The notes under the pieces are model-generated. The model made no database searches. It had not been told where the DNA came from and saw only the letters and a program-made list of their open reading frames with translations. This document shows positions 8,301-17,306 of a stretch of DNA of 64,000 bases, one piece after another (within the stretch, counting starts at the first letter, position 1; each line of letters opens with the position of its first letter). The stretch lies in contig NZ_CP028035.1 of the NCBI RefSeq assembly GCF_005491205.1, forward strand, positions 1,674,001-1,738,000. Direction: 5' to 3'. The position numbers and the translations under genes are program-made. This DNA is from Nissabacter sp. SGAir0207. Its GTDB lineage: Bacteria; Pseudomonadota; Gammaproteobacteria; Enterobacterales; Enterobacteriaceae.

Positions 8301-9491
8301 GTGCCGCGCATCCCGGCTGGCGAGATCACCCCGGATGGCCTGCTGGCGATTGGCGCGGTGGCGAAGCGCTTCAACCTCTACACCAAAATCACCGGCGGCC
8401 AGCGCATCGATTTGTTCGGCGCGCGGCTGGAGCAGTTGCCGGAGATCTGGCAAACGCTGGTGGAGGCGGGCTTTGAGACTGGCCACGCCTACGGCAAGTC
8501 GCTGCGTACGGTGAAATCCTGCGTCGGCTCTACCTGGTGCCGCTACGGCGTACAGGACTCCACCGGCCTGGCGATTGAGCTGGAGAACCGCTACAAGGGG
8601 CTGCGCGCGCCGCACAAGATCAAGATGGCGGTCTCCGGCTGTACCCGCGAGTGCGCCGAGGCGCAGAGCAAGGACATTGGCGTCATCGCCACCGACAAGG
8701 GGTGGAACCTCTACGTCTGCGGCAACGGCGGCATGAAGCCGCGCCACGCCGAGCTGCTGGCCGCCGATCTCGATCGCGAGACGCTGATCCGCACCATCGA
8801 CCGGCTGCTGATGTTCTATATCCGCACCGCCGACCGGCTGCAACGCACCAGCGTCTGGCGCGACAATCTGGAGGGCGGGCTGGAGATGCTGCGCAATGTG
8901 GTGCTGCATGACGCCCTCGGCATCGCCGCCGAGCTGGAGCAGGAGATGGCGGCGGTGGTGGCGAGCTACCAGTGCGAGTGGCGTACCACGCTGGACTCCG
9001 CCAGCGAGCGGGCGCAGTTCCGCCCGTTCCTCAACAGCGATCGCCCGGATGAGGCAGTGGTGCAGGTGCAGGAGCGCGGCCAGCCGCGTCCCGCTGACAC
9101 GCCAGTGGCCGTGCCCATCAGCCCGCCCGGCGAGGGGTGGGAGGAGGTGGGGGCGCTGGCGGCCATCCCCGCGGAGGGCGGCCGGGCGGCGCGGCTGGGT
9201 GCGCAGCAGATTGCGCTGTTCCACCTGCCGCACACGCCAGAGAAGGTGTTCGCGCTGGAGAACCGCGAGCCGGGCAGCGGCGCGAATGTGCTGGCGCGCG
9301 GCCTGACCGGCGACGTGCAGGGCGAACCGGTGGTGATCTCACCGCTCTATAAACAGCGCTTCCGCCTGCGCGACGGCGTGAGCCTCGACCAGCCCGGCGT
9401 ACAGCTGGCCTGTTGGCCGGTGCGCATTGAGCAGGGGCGCATCTGGGTCTGCCGCCAGCCAGTGACGGCGGCCGTGCCGGAGACCGCATGA
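5358..9491 (+). CDS. nasB: Fused NasC-NasB: NAD(P)H-dependent assimilatory reductase chain / siroheme nitrite reductase
   Basis: One 1377-codon frame joins two genes that are separate in Klebsiella. Residues 1-411 are a NasC-like FAD/NAD(P) oxidoreductase (IGNGMAG near the N-terminus, second nucleotide motif LGGGILG) that would feed electrons to nitrate reductase. Residues 412-1377 are NasB/NirB-like: FAD/NAD domains, a [2Fe-2S] BFD-like domain (CSCHN...GCGGC, about 838-875), a second partial BFD-like segment (about 900-941), then siroheme/[4Fe-4S] ligands CVGSTWC (about 1054) and CTREC (about 1094). The end is a NirD-like domain lacking Rieske Cys/His ligands. It reduces nitrite to ammonium in the cytoplasm. 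No stop separates the halves, yet an intact ribosome site and ATG remain at the junction. The end overlaps nasA by ATGA. Confidence 0.9.
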   Translation: MRERLVVIGNGMAGMHLVETLCRLAPDRYAISVVGAEPYGNYNRVLLSPVLAGEQRAEETLLHPLAWYARYGVTLYAGERALGIDRAQQQVITAQRRLAYDHLVLATGAQPVRPQVTGHALPGVMGFRTLADVEQMLAHCQPGAPALVLGGGILGIEAAAALAQRGMAVTLVHRHATLMERQLDAQAGALLAADLRGRGITLRLGCEAAAFHGDGALAGVTLTEGDTLPAVLAVACLGARPDTTLAAHAGLACGRGIQVDNQLATADPAISAVGECAQVGDFTAGLVAPCREQAEVLAARLSGQPAGAWQPSPLPTRLKVTGIAAFSSGEITAYPGDTLHHTFDPLARHYRRLLVREGQLRGVMLYGDTDDATAYHHRLGQPVTDTLLLAVPAAGADTLGAAGAVPQRSNPMTTIPSERPVLLLAGHGMVGHYLLEQLVARNLHRRYQIIVCAEEAMPAYDRVHLSEFFGGRSAASLSLVEEGFFARHGIELRLGCTVAAIDRVRRCVTDSLGHETPYDLLVLATGSAPFVPPIPGHDRPHCLVYRTLDDLEAITASAQGATRGVVIGGGLLGLEAAHALAQLGLETHVVEFAPRLMAVQLDEGGAALLKRKIEALGVAVHTRHETTCITDGEQARHRLCFADGSALESDLVLFSAGIRPRDALARDSGLAVGPRGGIVIDDQCRTSDPAVFALGECALWEGRIFGLVAPGYQMARVLADALAGGDSAFTGADMSTKLKLLGVEVASLGDAHGTTPGSQSYSWVDGPAEIYKKIVVSADGTRLLGAVLVGDSSDYPTLHQMMLNGLPLPTQPGSLILPASAGAAPALGVAALPDSAQVCSCHNVSKGDILAAVGDGCGDMAGIKACTKAATGCGGCSALVKQVMEAGLAAQGVEVKRDVCEHFPWSRQELYHLIRVGQIRTFPALLAKHGRGHGCEICKPLAASLFASCWNDYLLAAPHRPLQDTNDRYFANIQKDGTYSVVPRIPAGEITPDGLLAIGAVAKRFNLYTKITGGQRIDLFGARLEQLPEIWQTLVEAGFETGHAYGKSLRTVKSCVGSTWCRYGVQDSTGLAIELENRYKGLRAPHKIKMAVSGCTRECAEAQSKDIGVIATDKGWNLYVCGNGGMKPRHAELLAADLDRETLIRTIDRLLMFYIRTADRLQRTSVWRDNLEGGLEMLRNVVLHDALGIAAELEQEMAAVVASYQCEWRTTLDSASERAQFRPFLNSDRPDEAVVQVQERGQPRPADTPVAVPISPPGEGWEEVGALAAIPAEGGRAARLGAQQIALFHLPHTPEKVFALENREPGSGANVLARGLTGDVQGEPVVISPLYKQRFRLRDGVSLDQPGVQLACWPVRIEQGRIWVCRQPVTAAVPETA
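6577..6593 (+). promoter_or_regulatory. Internal ribosome-binding site and ATG at the NasC/NasB junction
   Basis: AGAGGAG at 6577-6583 lies 7 bases before an in-frame ATG (6591) that aligns with the expected NasB N-terminus (MTTIPSERPVLLLAGHGM). This is as good as any ribosome site in the operon. Free NasB (966 aa) could therefore be made in addition to the 1377-aa fusion. Confidence 0.7.
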
Positions 9492-12103
9492 TGGCGGCGC
9501 TGCGCAGCACCTGCCCCTACTGCGGCGTCGGCTGCGGCGTACGCGCCGAGGTGACAGAGGGCCGCGTGACCATCAGCGGCGACGCCCAGCACCCGGCCAA
9601 CGCCGGGCGGCTCTGCGTCAAGGGCAGTCGGCTGGCGGAGACGCTCGATCTGCAAGGTCGGCTGCTCTACCCAGAGGTGGCGGGCGTGCCGGTGAGCTGG
9701 GAGAGGGCGCTGGCGCAGGTGGCGGACGGCCTGCACCACACCATCACGACGCACGGCCCGCAGGCGGTGGCCTTCTACGGCTCCGGTCAGCTGCTGACCG
9801 AGGATTACTACGTCGCCAACAAACTGATGAAGGGCTTTATCGGCGCGGGCAACATGGACACCAACTCGCGCCTCTGCATGGCTTCGGCAGTGGCTGGACA
9901 CAAGCGGGCGTTTGGCGCGGATTGGGTGCCGTGCAGCTATCAGGATCTGGATCGGGCCGATCTGGTGCTGCTGGTTGGCTCCAACGCCGCCTGGGCGCAC
10001 CCGGTGCTCTACCAGCGGCTGGTGGCCGCCAAACAGCAGCGGCCGCAGATGCAGGTGGTGCTGATTGACCCGCGCGCCACCGCCAGCGCCGATCTGGCCG
10101 ACCGCCATCTGGCATTGCGGCCGGGCAGTGACATCGCGCTGTTCAACGGGCTGCTGCACTGGCTGCACCAGCAGGACGCGCTGGACAGTGCCTTTTTAAG
10201 CCAGCACACCGAGGGGGCGCAGGCGGCGCTGGCCGAGGCGGCGACGTGGCCGGTGACGCGGGTGGCGCAGGCGTGCGGGCTGGCGCAGGCTGAGCTGGTG
10301 GCCTTTTTCCAGCAAGTGGCCGCCGCCCCGCGTCTGATGACGCTCTTTTCAATGGGCATCAACCAATCCAGCGCGGGCACCGATCAGGTTAATGCCATCA
10401 CCAACCTGCATCTGGCAACCGGGCAGATCAACCGGCCGGGCTGCGGCCCCTTCTCACTGACCGGCCAGCCCAACGCGATGGGCGGCCGTGAGGTGGGCGG
10501 ACTGGCCAACCAACTGGCGGCGCACATGGGCTTCAGCCCGGAGGAGGTGGATCGCGTCGGGCGCTTCTGGGGAAGTGACAACGTCACGCACGCGCCGGGG
10601 CTGAACGCCACCGCGCTGTTTGAGGCGCTGGAGCGCGGGCAGGTGCAGGCGATCTGGATCATGGGCACCAACCCGCTGGTGTCGTTGCCGGACGCCGACC
10701 GCGCCCGGCAGGCGCTGGCGCGCTGCCCGCTGGTGATTGTTTCTGAGGTAATGCGCGACACCGACACCGCCGCGCTGGCGCATATCCGTTTGCCAGCGCT
10801 GGCGTGGGGCGAGAAGGAGGGCACCGTCACCAATTCGGAGCGACGCATCTCGCGCCAGCGCGCCTTCCTGCCGCCGCCGGGCGAGGCGCGCGCTGACTGG
10901 TGGATCATCAGTGAGGTGGCGCGACGGCTGGGCCACGGCCACGCCTTCGCCTACACCCATCCGCAGCAGATTTTTGTTGAGCATGCGGCGCTCTCCGGCT
11001 TTGAGAACCACGGCCAGCGCGCCTTTGACATCAGCGCGCTGGCGACGCTCACCCCGGCGCAGTACCGCGATCTCACCCCGCAGCGCTGGCCGCTACCGGC
11101 GCTGCCGCGTCCTGATCGCGCCTTCTGGCACACGGATGGCAAGGCGCGGCTGCTGGCGGTGCGGCCGCCCGCGCTGCCGGTGGCCGCGGGCTACCCGCTG
11201 GTGATGAACAGCGGCCGCATTCGCGACCAGTGGCACACCATGACCCGCACCGGCAAGGCGGCGGCGCTGATGCGCCACATGCCGGAGCCGCTCTGCCTGC
11301 TCCACCCGGATGAGATGGCGGGCATCGCGCCCGGCGATCTGGTGCGCGTCAGCTCGCCCCGCGGCTGGCTGCTGCTGCGGGCGCAGGCCGACGCTGGGCA
11401 GCCGCGCGGCACGCTATTTGTGCCGATGCACTGGAATCGCCAGTTTAGCGCGCAGGCGCGGGTCAATGCGCTGGTGGCGGCTCAGGTTGACCCGGTCTCC
11501 GGCCAGCCGCAGAGCAAATACACGCCGGTGCGGGTGCAGCGCTGGCCAGCGGTTTGGCAGGCGGAGCTGTTTTTGCGCGGCGAGGGCGCGCCACCACCGG
11601 CGGTCGGCTACTGGAGCCGCGTCACCCAGCCGGGCGTCAGCCACTTCATCGTGGCGGACATCGCCCCGCTGGCGGATGCCGCTGGCTGGCTGCGCGCCCT
11701 GTGCGGCGACGATCTGCTGCTGCAACCGGCCTGGATGGGAGAGGCGTGCCACCTGCTTGGCTGGCGTGAGGGGGTGTTGCAGGCGGCGCTCTACCTGCAC
11801 CCGCAGCGCCTGCCGGTGATAGACCGTGAGGCGGTGGTGGCAGCCTTTGTCACGCCGCCGGAGGGGGCCGCGGCGCGGCGTGCGCTACTGGCCGGACGTG
11901 CGCCGGGTGCGGACGCGCCGCGTGGCGCCATTATTTGTAGCTGCGTGGGCGTCGGGGAACAGGCCATCCGGCAGGCGGTGGCGGCCGGTTGCGACACGCT
12001 GGAGGCGCTGGGCGCGGCGCTGAAGTGCGGTACCCAATGCGGCTCCTGCCGCCCGGAACTGAAAAAATTGCTGGGCTGCCACGCAGCCCAAGGGGGAGTG
12101 TGA
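9488..12103 (+). CDS. nasA: Assimilatory nitrate reductase, molybdenum subunit NasA
   Basis: 871-aa molybdopterin (bis-MGD) oxidoreductase. The N-terminal [4Fe-4S] motif is CPYCGVGC with a fourth Cys in GRLCVKG. The molybdopterin-binding domains follow, and a C-terminal BFD-like [2Fe-2S] domain (CSCVGVGE...CGTQCGSC) is present as in Klebsiella NasA and absent from periplasmic NapA. It reduces nitrate to nitrite in the cytoplasm, taking electrons from NasC. There is no signal peptide. The start overlaps the previous stop (ATGA), and the end overlaps the SUMT start (TGATG), showing translational coupling. Confidence 0.94.
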   Translation: MMAALRSTCPYCGVGCGVRAEVTEGRVTISGDAQHPANAGRLCVKGSRLAETLDLQGRLLYPEVAGVPVSWERALAQVADGLHHTITTHGPQAVAFYGSGQLLTEDYYVANKLMKGFIGAGNMDTNSRLCMASAVAGHKRAFGADWVPCSYQDLDRADLVLLVGSNAAWAHPVLYQRLVAAKQQRPQMQVVLIDPRATASADLADRHLALRPGSDIALFNGLLHWLHQQDALDSAFLSQHTEGAQAALAEAATWPVTRVAQACGLAQAELVAFFQQVAAAPRLMTLFSMGINQSSAGTDQVNAITNLHLATGQINRPGCGPFSLTGQPNAMGGREVGGLANQLAAHMGFSPEEVDRVGRFWGSDNVTHAPGLNATALFEALERGQVQAIWIMGTNPLVSLPDADRARQALARCPLVIVSEVMRDTDTAALAHIRLPALAWGEKEGTVTNSERRISRQRAFLPPPGEARADWWIISEVARRLGHGHAFAYTHPQQIFVEHAALSGFENHGQRAFDISALATLTPAQYRDLTPQRWPLPALPRPDRAFWHTDGKARLLAVRPPALPVAAGYPLVMNSGRIRDQWHTMTRTGKAAALMRHMPEPLCLLHPDEMAGIAPGDLVRVSSPRGWLLLRAQADAGQPRGTLFVPMHWNRQFSAQARVNALVAAQVDPVSGQPQSKYTPVRVQRWPAVWQAELFLRGEGAPPPAVGYWSRVTQPGVSHFIVADIAPLADAAGWLRALCGDDLLLQPAWMGEACHLLGWREGVLQAALYLHPQRLPVIDREAVVAAFVTPPEGAAARRALLAGRAPGADAPRGAIICSCVGVGEQAIRQAVAAGCDTLEALGAALKCGTQCGSCRPELKKLLGCHAAQGGV

Positions 12104-12942
12104 TGAATTACGCCAACATGACCGATCCGGCGGCGCGGATGGCCGCCCTGTTCAACAGCCTCTGCCAGCGCCCCACGGCGGCGGGCGAGGTGTGGCTGGT
12201 GGGCGCGGGGCCGGGGGACGTGGAGCTGCTGACCCTCAAGGCACTGCGGGTACTGCAACAGGCAGAGGTGGTGGTCTATGACCGGCTGGTCTCGGAAGAG
12301 ATTTTGGCGCTGGCCCCGCCCACCGCCCTGCGAATAGACGTCGGCAAAACGCCCGGCCGCCACACCCTGCCGCAGCCGGAGATCAATGCGCTGCTGGTGA
12401 CGCTGGCACAGGGCGGCAGCCGGGTGGTGCGGCTGAAGGGCGGCGATCCCTTCATCTTTGGCCGCGGCGGCGAGGAGCAGGCGGCGTTGCAGCAGGCTGG
12501 CATTGCTTGCCGGGTGGTGCCGGGCATCACCGCCGCGCTGGGCTGTGCCGCCGCCAGCGGCATTCCGCTTACTCACCGCGCCTGTGCCCAGTCGGTACGG
12601 CTGGTGACCGGCCACGGCCGCGACGGCGCGCCCGATCTCGACTGGCGGGCGCTGGTGGCGGAGCGGCAGACGCTGGTGTGCTACATGGGGCTGACCCACT
12701 GCGACCCGCTGGCGCAGCAGCTGATGGCGCATGGCATGGCGGCCACGATGCCGGTGGCGGTGGTGGCGCGCGGCACCCGCACTGACCAGCAGGTGTGGAC
12801 GTGCACGCTGGCGACGCTGGCGGAGACGGTACGGCGGGCGCAACCGCCGTCGCCGAGCCTGCTGATTATTGGTGAGGTGGTGACGTGCTACCGTGCGCCG
12901 GGCGTCGCCAGCCCGGCGCAACAGGGGGTGGTGGCGGGCTAG
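12103..12942 (+). CDS. cobA: Uroporphyrinogen-III C-methyltransferase (SUMT)
   Basis: 279-aa SAM-dependent methyltransferase that makes precorrin-2, the first step to siroheme, the cofactor of the nitrite reductase encoded upstream. Family motifs are [15 protein letters not shown] (about 28-42), [13 protein letters not shown] (about 112-124) and [10 protein letters not shown]. It corresponds to the CysG C-terminal half only; no oxidase/chelatase domain is present, so CysG elsewhere would be needed to finish siroheme. Start ATG 12103 overlaps the nasA stop. It ends one base from the oppositely oriented neighbour, with no visible terminator between them. Confidence 0.93.
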   Translation: MNYANMTDPAARMAALFNSLCQRPTAAGEVWLVGAGPGDVELLTLKALRVLQQAEVVVYDRLVSEEILALAPPTALRIDVGKTPGRHTLPQPEINALLVTLAQGGSRVVRLKGGDPFIFGRGGEEQAALQQAGIACRVVPGITAALGCAAASGIPLTHRACAQSVRLVTGHGRDGAPDLDWRALVAERQTLVCYMGLTHCDPLAQQLMAHGMAATMPVAVVARGTRTDQQVWTCTLATLAETVRRAQPPSPSLLIIGEVVTCYRAPGVASPAQQGVVAG

Positions 12943-12943
12943 C

Positions 12944-13504
12944 TTACTGGCCGAAACGGCCAATCAGCCCGGCCGCGCCCTTGGCATGGCCCTCCAGCGA
13001 GCTCATCAGCCGCTCACGATCCAGCCCGGCGGGCAGGGCATCCGGCGCAAGGTCGGTGGCGATCAGGGTAAAGGTGTAGTGGTGGTAGCCAGAGCCAGCG
13101 GGCGGGCAGGGGCCGTGCCAGGCCAGCGTCTTGCGGCTGTTCGGCCCGCCGGTGAAGCCCTTGCCGTGCGTCAGGTCGCCCTGCGCGAAACCTTTGGCAT
13201 CGACAGGGATGTTATAGGCTACCAGGTGGCTGACACCCAGCCCGTTGCGCCCCTCCGGGTCATACACCAGCAGCGCCAGGCTCTGGGTGCCCGGCGGCAC
13301 ATTCTCCCACGCCAGCGCCGGTGAGAGGTTCTCCCCGGTGCAGGAGGCGTTGCCCGGCGTGGCCCCGGCGAACTTCTGCGCCAGCAGGCTGTTGTCGGCA
13401 AAGTCAGGGGAGCTGAGGGTAAAGGGCGCGGCAGCGGCTGGCAGGGCGGCGAGGGTACTGGCGAGCAGGCTGGCGGCCAGCGCGCAACGGGCAGGAAGAC
13501 GCAT
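12944..13504 (-). CDS. Secreted YbhB/YbcL-family (PEBP-like) protein
   Basis: 186-aa protein of the bacterial phosphatidylethanolamine-binding/Raf-kinase-inhibitor-like family. A signal peptide (residues 1-25, ending PAAAA) predicts periplasmic export, unlike cytoplasmic YbhB. Conserved PEBP pieces are visible: LLVYDPEG, the SHLVAYNIP segment and GPCPPAGSGYHHYTF. The start follows AAGGAG. It converges with the SUMT gene (one base apart) and diverges from the outer-membrane protein gene. The biochemical role of bacterial members is unclear. Confidence 0.85.
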   Translation of the reverse strand: MRLPARCALAASLLASTLAALPAAAAPFTLSSPDFADNSLLAQKFAGATPGNASCTGENLSPALAWENVPPGTQSLALLVYDPEGRNGLGVSHLVAYNIPVDAKGFAQGDLTHGKGFTGGPNSRKTLAWHGPCPPAGSGYHHYTFTLIATDLAPDALPAGLDRERLMSSLEGHAKGAAGLIGRFGQ

Positions 13505-13691
13505 AAGAACTCCTTATCTATCAACGGGTAAAAACATCGGCTTACACAGCATAGATCACTCTGGCGTGCCGTAGCACATTATTTAACCCCTTGGCGTGCC
13601 AGCAGACAGGCGTAGAAAGACAATCACAGCAATAGTTGTTTTTTTGCTCACATTCGTTAGGATAGTGCGCTTGTTAATTAAGATGACGGTA

Positions 13692-15137
13692 ATGAAGTAC
13701 GTTCTCTCCCCCTCCAGATGTCGCCTCTGTGTGGCCCTACTGATGCTGAGCGATGCCGGCAGCGCAATGGCGCTGACGGAGGATGCCCTGCACCCGCTGG
13801 CCCATGCCGACCAGAGCGCCCCGGCCGGCGACGACAACTCCATGTTCAATGCCGCCACCGTGCAGGAGATGGCCAAGGGCCTGCCGGAGCTGGGCAGCAC
13901 CCCCAGCACGCCGCGCTATACCGAAACGCAGCTGGCGACGCTGGCGAAAAACTTTGGCGAGCAGGTGGACAGCAGCAGCAGCCAGTCACTGGGCGAGCAG
14001 GCCAGCAATCTGGCGCTGACGCAGGCGGCAAAGCTGGTGCAGAAGGATGCCAGCGCCTTCCTGTCGCCGCTCGGCACCGCCAGCATCGGCCTGACGGTCA
14101 ATGACGGGCGTTTCACCGGCACCAACAGCCAGCTGTTCAGCCCGCTGTATGAGAGTGGCGATCAGGTGACCTACAGCCAGGTGGGGGTGATTGACCAGAG
14201 CGACCTGACGCTCGGCAACGTCGGCGTCGGCCAACGTTGGGCGGATGGCCGCTGGCTGTTTGGCTATAACGCCTTCCTCGACCGGGATTTTGAGCAGGAG
14301 CAGATGCGCGGCAGCATCGGCGCGGAGGCGTGGACGGACTTCCTGCACATCTCTGCCAACTACTACCACCCATTGAGCGGCATGATCCGCGTGCCAGACA
14401 GCACCACTGAGGTGCGGCGGCAGGCGCGTGGCTATGACATCACCACCAAGGGTTACCTGCCCTTCTACCGCCAGCTGGGCGCCAGCCTCAGCTATGAGCA
14501 GTATCTGGGCGACAACGTTGACCTGCTGGGCGATGGCACCCGGCAGAACAATCCAGTGGCGGTGTCGCTCGGCCTCAACTATACGCCGGTGCCGCTGGTG
14601 ACCCTCACCGCCAAGCACCAGCAGGGGGAGAGCGGCACCAATCAGGATCAGGTGGGGCTGTCATTGAGCTACCGGCTGGGGGTGCCGCTGAAGCAGCAGC
14701 TTTCGCCCGCCTATGTGGCGGAGGCCAACTCGCTGCGCGGCAGCCGCTTTGACGCGGTGGAGCGCAACAGCACGCCCGTGCTGGAGTTTGCCCAGCGCAA
14801 GAGCCTCAGCGTGTTTCTGGCGACGCCGCCCTGGACGCTGCGCCCCGGTGAAGTGCTGGCGCTGAAGGTACAGATCCATGCCGAGTACCGCATCACCGCG
14901 CTTAGCTGGCAGGGCGATACCCAGGCGCTTAGCCTGACGCCGCCGAAGGACAATGATGACCCGCATGGCTGGAGCATTATCATGCCCGCCTGGGACGCGA
15001 CCCCCGGTGCCAGCAACAGTTATCGCCTCTCCGTCACCCTGGAGGATGAGAAGCAGCAGCGCGTCACGTCGAACTGGATCACCCTGACGCTGGAGTCGCC
15101 GCTGACCGCCAGCGCGCCGCCAACCCGCACCTTCTGA
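13692..15137 (+). CDS. Inverse-autotransporter-type outer-membrane beta-barrel protein (YchO/intimin-like)
   Basis: 481 aa from ATG 13692: a signal peptide (about 1-27, ending SAMA), then a low-complexity Q/S-rich stretch, then the inverse-autotransporter barrel (about 120-370). Barrel hallmarks include LFSPLYESGDQVTYSQVGV, GVGQRW..GRWLFGYNAFLDRDF and repeated Y/F-ended strands. About 110 residues follow, resembling one Ig/adhesin-like domain. Long intimin/invasin passengers are absent, so it resembles YchO rather than a full adhesin. The frame extends upstream to 13596, but only ATG 13683 or 13692 leads into a signal peptide. A strong terminator follows. Confidence 0.8.
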   Translation: MKYVLSPSRCRLCVALLMLSDAGSAMALTEDALHPLAHADQSAPAGDDNSMFNAATVQEMAKGLPELGSTPSTPRYTETQLATLAKNFGEQVDSSSSQSLGEQASNLALTQAAKLVQKDASAFLSPLGTASIGLTVNDGRFTGTNSQLFSPLYESGDQVTYSQVGVIDQSDLTLGNVGVGQRWADGRWLFGYNAFLDRDFEQEQMRGSIGAEAWTDFLHISANYYHPLSGMIRVPDSTTEVRRQARGYDITTKGYLPFYRQLGASLSYEQYLGDNVDLLGDGTRQNNPVAVSLGLNYTPVPLVTLTAKHQQGESGTNQDQVGLSLSYRLGVPLKQQLSPAYVAEANSLRGSRFDAVERNSTPVLEFAQRKSLSVFLATPPWTLRPGEVLALKVQIHAEYRITALSWQGDTQALSLTPPKDNDDPHGWSIIMPAWDATPGASNSYRLSVTLEDEKQQRVTSNWITLTLESPLTASAPPTRTF

Positions 15138-15155
15138 CACACCCAATGGCACGCC

Positions 15156-15203
15156 GCACGGCCGCCCGCTGGAACCGCCCAGCAGGCGGCCGTGCTTTTT
15201 TTT
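15156..15203 (+). terminator. Intrinsic terminator after the outer-membrane protein gene
   Basis: An 11-bp perfect stem (GCACGGCCGCC / GGCGGCCGTGC) followed by eight T, 18 bases after the stop codon. Confidence 0.92.
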
Positions 15204-15605
15204 GTGCGAATTCAGCAGAAAAACCATGTGGTTTGGTGAAATTTTAGAAAAATGCTTTGGGTTTTAGCGGAATTTCATCATGACTTAAGTGGGGTGTGGG
15301 GAGGTTTGCTCTTAAAATTTAACTCTGTTGTTTAGCCTGTTTTGAACTGTGATCATCTATTTTACTTTCAGAAAGTTCGCATTACCCTGTAAGGATGCTG
15401 AGCAACTGCTGACAGGATGTTGCGCCCAACAGTGAGAGCATGCACCCACCGGTGCCAGGTATGGCGATTGCGCGAGACCCGCCAAGCGGCTTCCTTCACC
15501 GATTCCGAAAGTGTTCCAGCGCCGGAGAGTGGATGAGGCCCCCACTGTTTTTTATGGCATTATGCCGGTAGAGATCTACTAATAATCCCTTAGCTACGAG
15601 CATAC
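15204..15605. other. 402-base gap upstream of the ClC gene holding a possible structured leader or small RNA (about 15355-15556)
   Basis: The first about 150 bases are AT-rich and featureless. From about 15355 the composition turns GC-rich and dyads crowd together: TGTTG-CGCC-CAACA, GCACC/GGTGC, GGCG/CGCC and CCGC-CAA-GCGG. It ends with AGTGG...CCACT followed by GTTTTTT at about 15548-15554, an attenuator-like end some 50 bases before the ClC start. I could not match it to a riboswitch or known sRNA. The only ORF in it (62 aa, minus strand) does not look like a protein. Confidence 0.4.
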
Positions 15606-17306
15606 ATGACGTTGAAAGCCTTTGATTCATGGAATAAGAGTGATTTTTTTAATCTGCTCCTGGCGTTGCCGGTCGGCATCATTGCCGCGCTGGTCACCGT
15701 GCTGTTCCGGGAGGCTATCTCCGCCGTTAATGGTGTTATGTTCCAGGATGGAACCGATATCACGCGCGCATTCCTGGAGTATCCGCGCTGGATCTGGCCG
15801 CTGATCACCGGCTGCGGTGGGCTGGTGGCCGGGGCGCTGCTGTGGCAGGCGCGGCGGGTAGAGGCGCGTCAGGGCAGCGCCCCGGACTACCTGGAGGTGA
15901 TCGATCGCCGCCTGCCGGGCATCCCCGCGCAGGGCACGCTGTGGCGCGGCCTCTCCTCGCTGGCCAGCATCGCCAGTGGCGGGTCGATTGGCCGGGAGGG
16001 GGCAATGGTGCAGCTCTCCGCGCTGAGCGGCAGCCTGCTGGCACAGGGCGCGCGCCTGCCGACGGTACGGCGTGGCGATGTGATTGCGATGGCGGCGGCC
16101 GGTGGGCTGGCCGCGGTCTACCACGCGCCGCTGGCCGGGGCGCTGTTTGTGGCGGAGATCGCCTTTGGCGTGACGGCGGTGCAGCGGCTGATTCCGCTGT
16201 TTATCGCGGCGGCGGTGTCGGTGCTGACGGTGCGCTCCCTGACCGGTGACGCGCCCCTCTACTTCTATGCCGCTGCCACCTTTGAGCCGGGCGCGGGCGC
16301 GCTGTTGACGGTGCTGCTGATTGGCGTGGCCGCTGGCGTCGCCGGGCCGCTGTTCCTCTCTATTATTGAGCTGGCCCGCCGCGCCTTCAGCCCGATTGCC
16401 CATCCGGTGTGGCGGCTGGGGCTGGGCGGGGTGCTGGTGGGCGGCGTGGCAATGGTGTCACCGCTGGTGCTGGGCAATGGCTTTGAGGTGATTGACCGCC
16501 TGCTCAACGGCGGCGATCTGGCGACGCCACTGCTGGCGCTGCTGCTGCTCAAGGTGCTGGCGACGGCGCTGACCGTCGGCTCCGGCGCGGTGGGCGGGCT
16601 GTTCACCCCCTCGCTGCTGGTGGGGGCGGCCGCTGGGGCGCTGGTGTGTGCCAGCCTGCACGCCCTCGGCATCGACCCCGGCCCGATGGGCCTGTATGCC
16701 GCCATCGGCATGAGCGCCATGCTGGCCGCCACCAGCCATGCGCCGCTGATGTCGATCATGATGGCGTTTGAGATGACGCTGAACAGTTCGCTGCTGTTCC
16801 CGCTGATGCTGGCGACCGCCATCTCCTATGTTGTCGCGAGCTGCTTTGCCACGGCCGGGGCCTATCCGGTGCTCAATCGCCACAATGCGCGCTTCCAGGC
16901 GAAGAGTGAATTTGAGACCGGCACCATCGGGCCGCTAATGAATCGGGAGTGTTCGTTCGTGGTGGAGAGCGCCACCGCCGCCGAGGCGATGCGCGAGGGA
17001 TTGAAGCAGAAGACGCGCTTTGTTTATGTGATTAGCGGGGAGGGGCGGTTCCTGGGCGTGGTCTCCACCAGCGATCTGGCCACCGGCATCATGGAGGGGT
17101 CACTGGCCGCCGAGGCCACAATTACGCCCTTCATTATTAAGGAGTTCACCACGGTATATCAGGATGCGCGCTATGAACAAGCGTGGGCGCTGCTCTCCGA
17201 TTCACCGCTGGAACGGTTGCCGGTACTCGATAATGCCGAAAATCGCCACTTATTAGGTGTAATTACCAAAGCATCGCTGCTGCATAAAGCGCAGGAATTT
17301 CTTTAA
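15606..17306 (+). CDS. ClC-family chloride transporter with C-terminal CBS pair
   Basis: 566-aa membrane protein. About 430 residues of ClC core are followed by a cytoplasmic region from about 436 with two CBS motifs, absent from E. coli ClcA/ClcB. Family motifs: GSAP (the GSGIP position, about 91-94), GREG with the gating Glu at about 131, GGLFTPSLL, and Glu at about 184 in FVAE, near the position of the proton-pathway Glu of E. coli ClcA. It is therefore probably a proton-coupled anion exchanger rather than a channel, though fluoride or another anion is not excluded. The ribosome site before ATG 15606 is weak, consistent with leader-based control. It stands alone. Confidence 0.87.
   Translation: MTLKAFDSWNKSDFFNLLLALPVGIIAALVTVLFREAISAVNGVMFQDGTDITRAFLEYPRWIWPLITGCGGLVAGALLWQARRVEARQGSAPDYLEVIDRRLPGIPAQGTLWRGLSSLASIASGGSIGREGAMVQLSALSGSLLAQGARLPTVRRGDVIAMAAAGGLAAVYHAPLAGALFVAEIAFGVTAVQRLIPLFIAAAVSVLTVRSLTGDAPLYFYAAATFEPGAGALLTVLLIGVAAGVAGPLFLSIIELARRAFSPIAHPVWRLGLGGVLVGGVAMVSPLVLGNGFEVIDRLLNGGDLATPLLALLLLKVLATALTVGSGAVGGLFTPSLLVGAAAGALVCASLHALGIDPGPMGLYAAIGMSAMLAATSHAPLMSIMMAFEMTLNSSLLFPLMLATAISYVVASCFATAGAYPVLNRHNARFQAKSEFETGTIGPLMNRECSFVVESATAAEAMREGLKQKTRFVYVISGEGRFLGVVSTSDLATGIMEGSLAAEATITPFIIKEFTTVYQDARYEQAWALLSDSPLERLPVLDNAENRHLLGVITKASLLHKAQEFL

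Noticed and set aside
15357..15545. 62-aa minus-strand frame before the ClC gene
   Set aside because: No ribosome site and no protein-like composition; the DNA looks better explained as structured leader or RNA.
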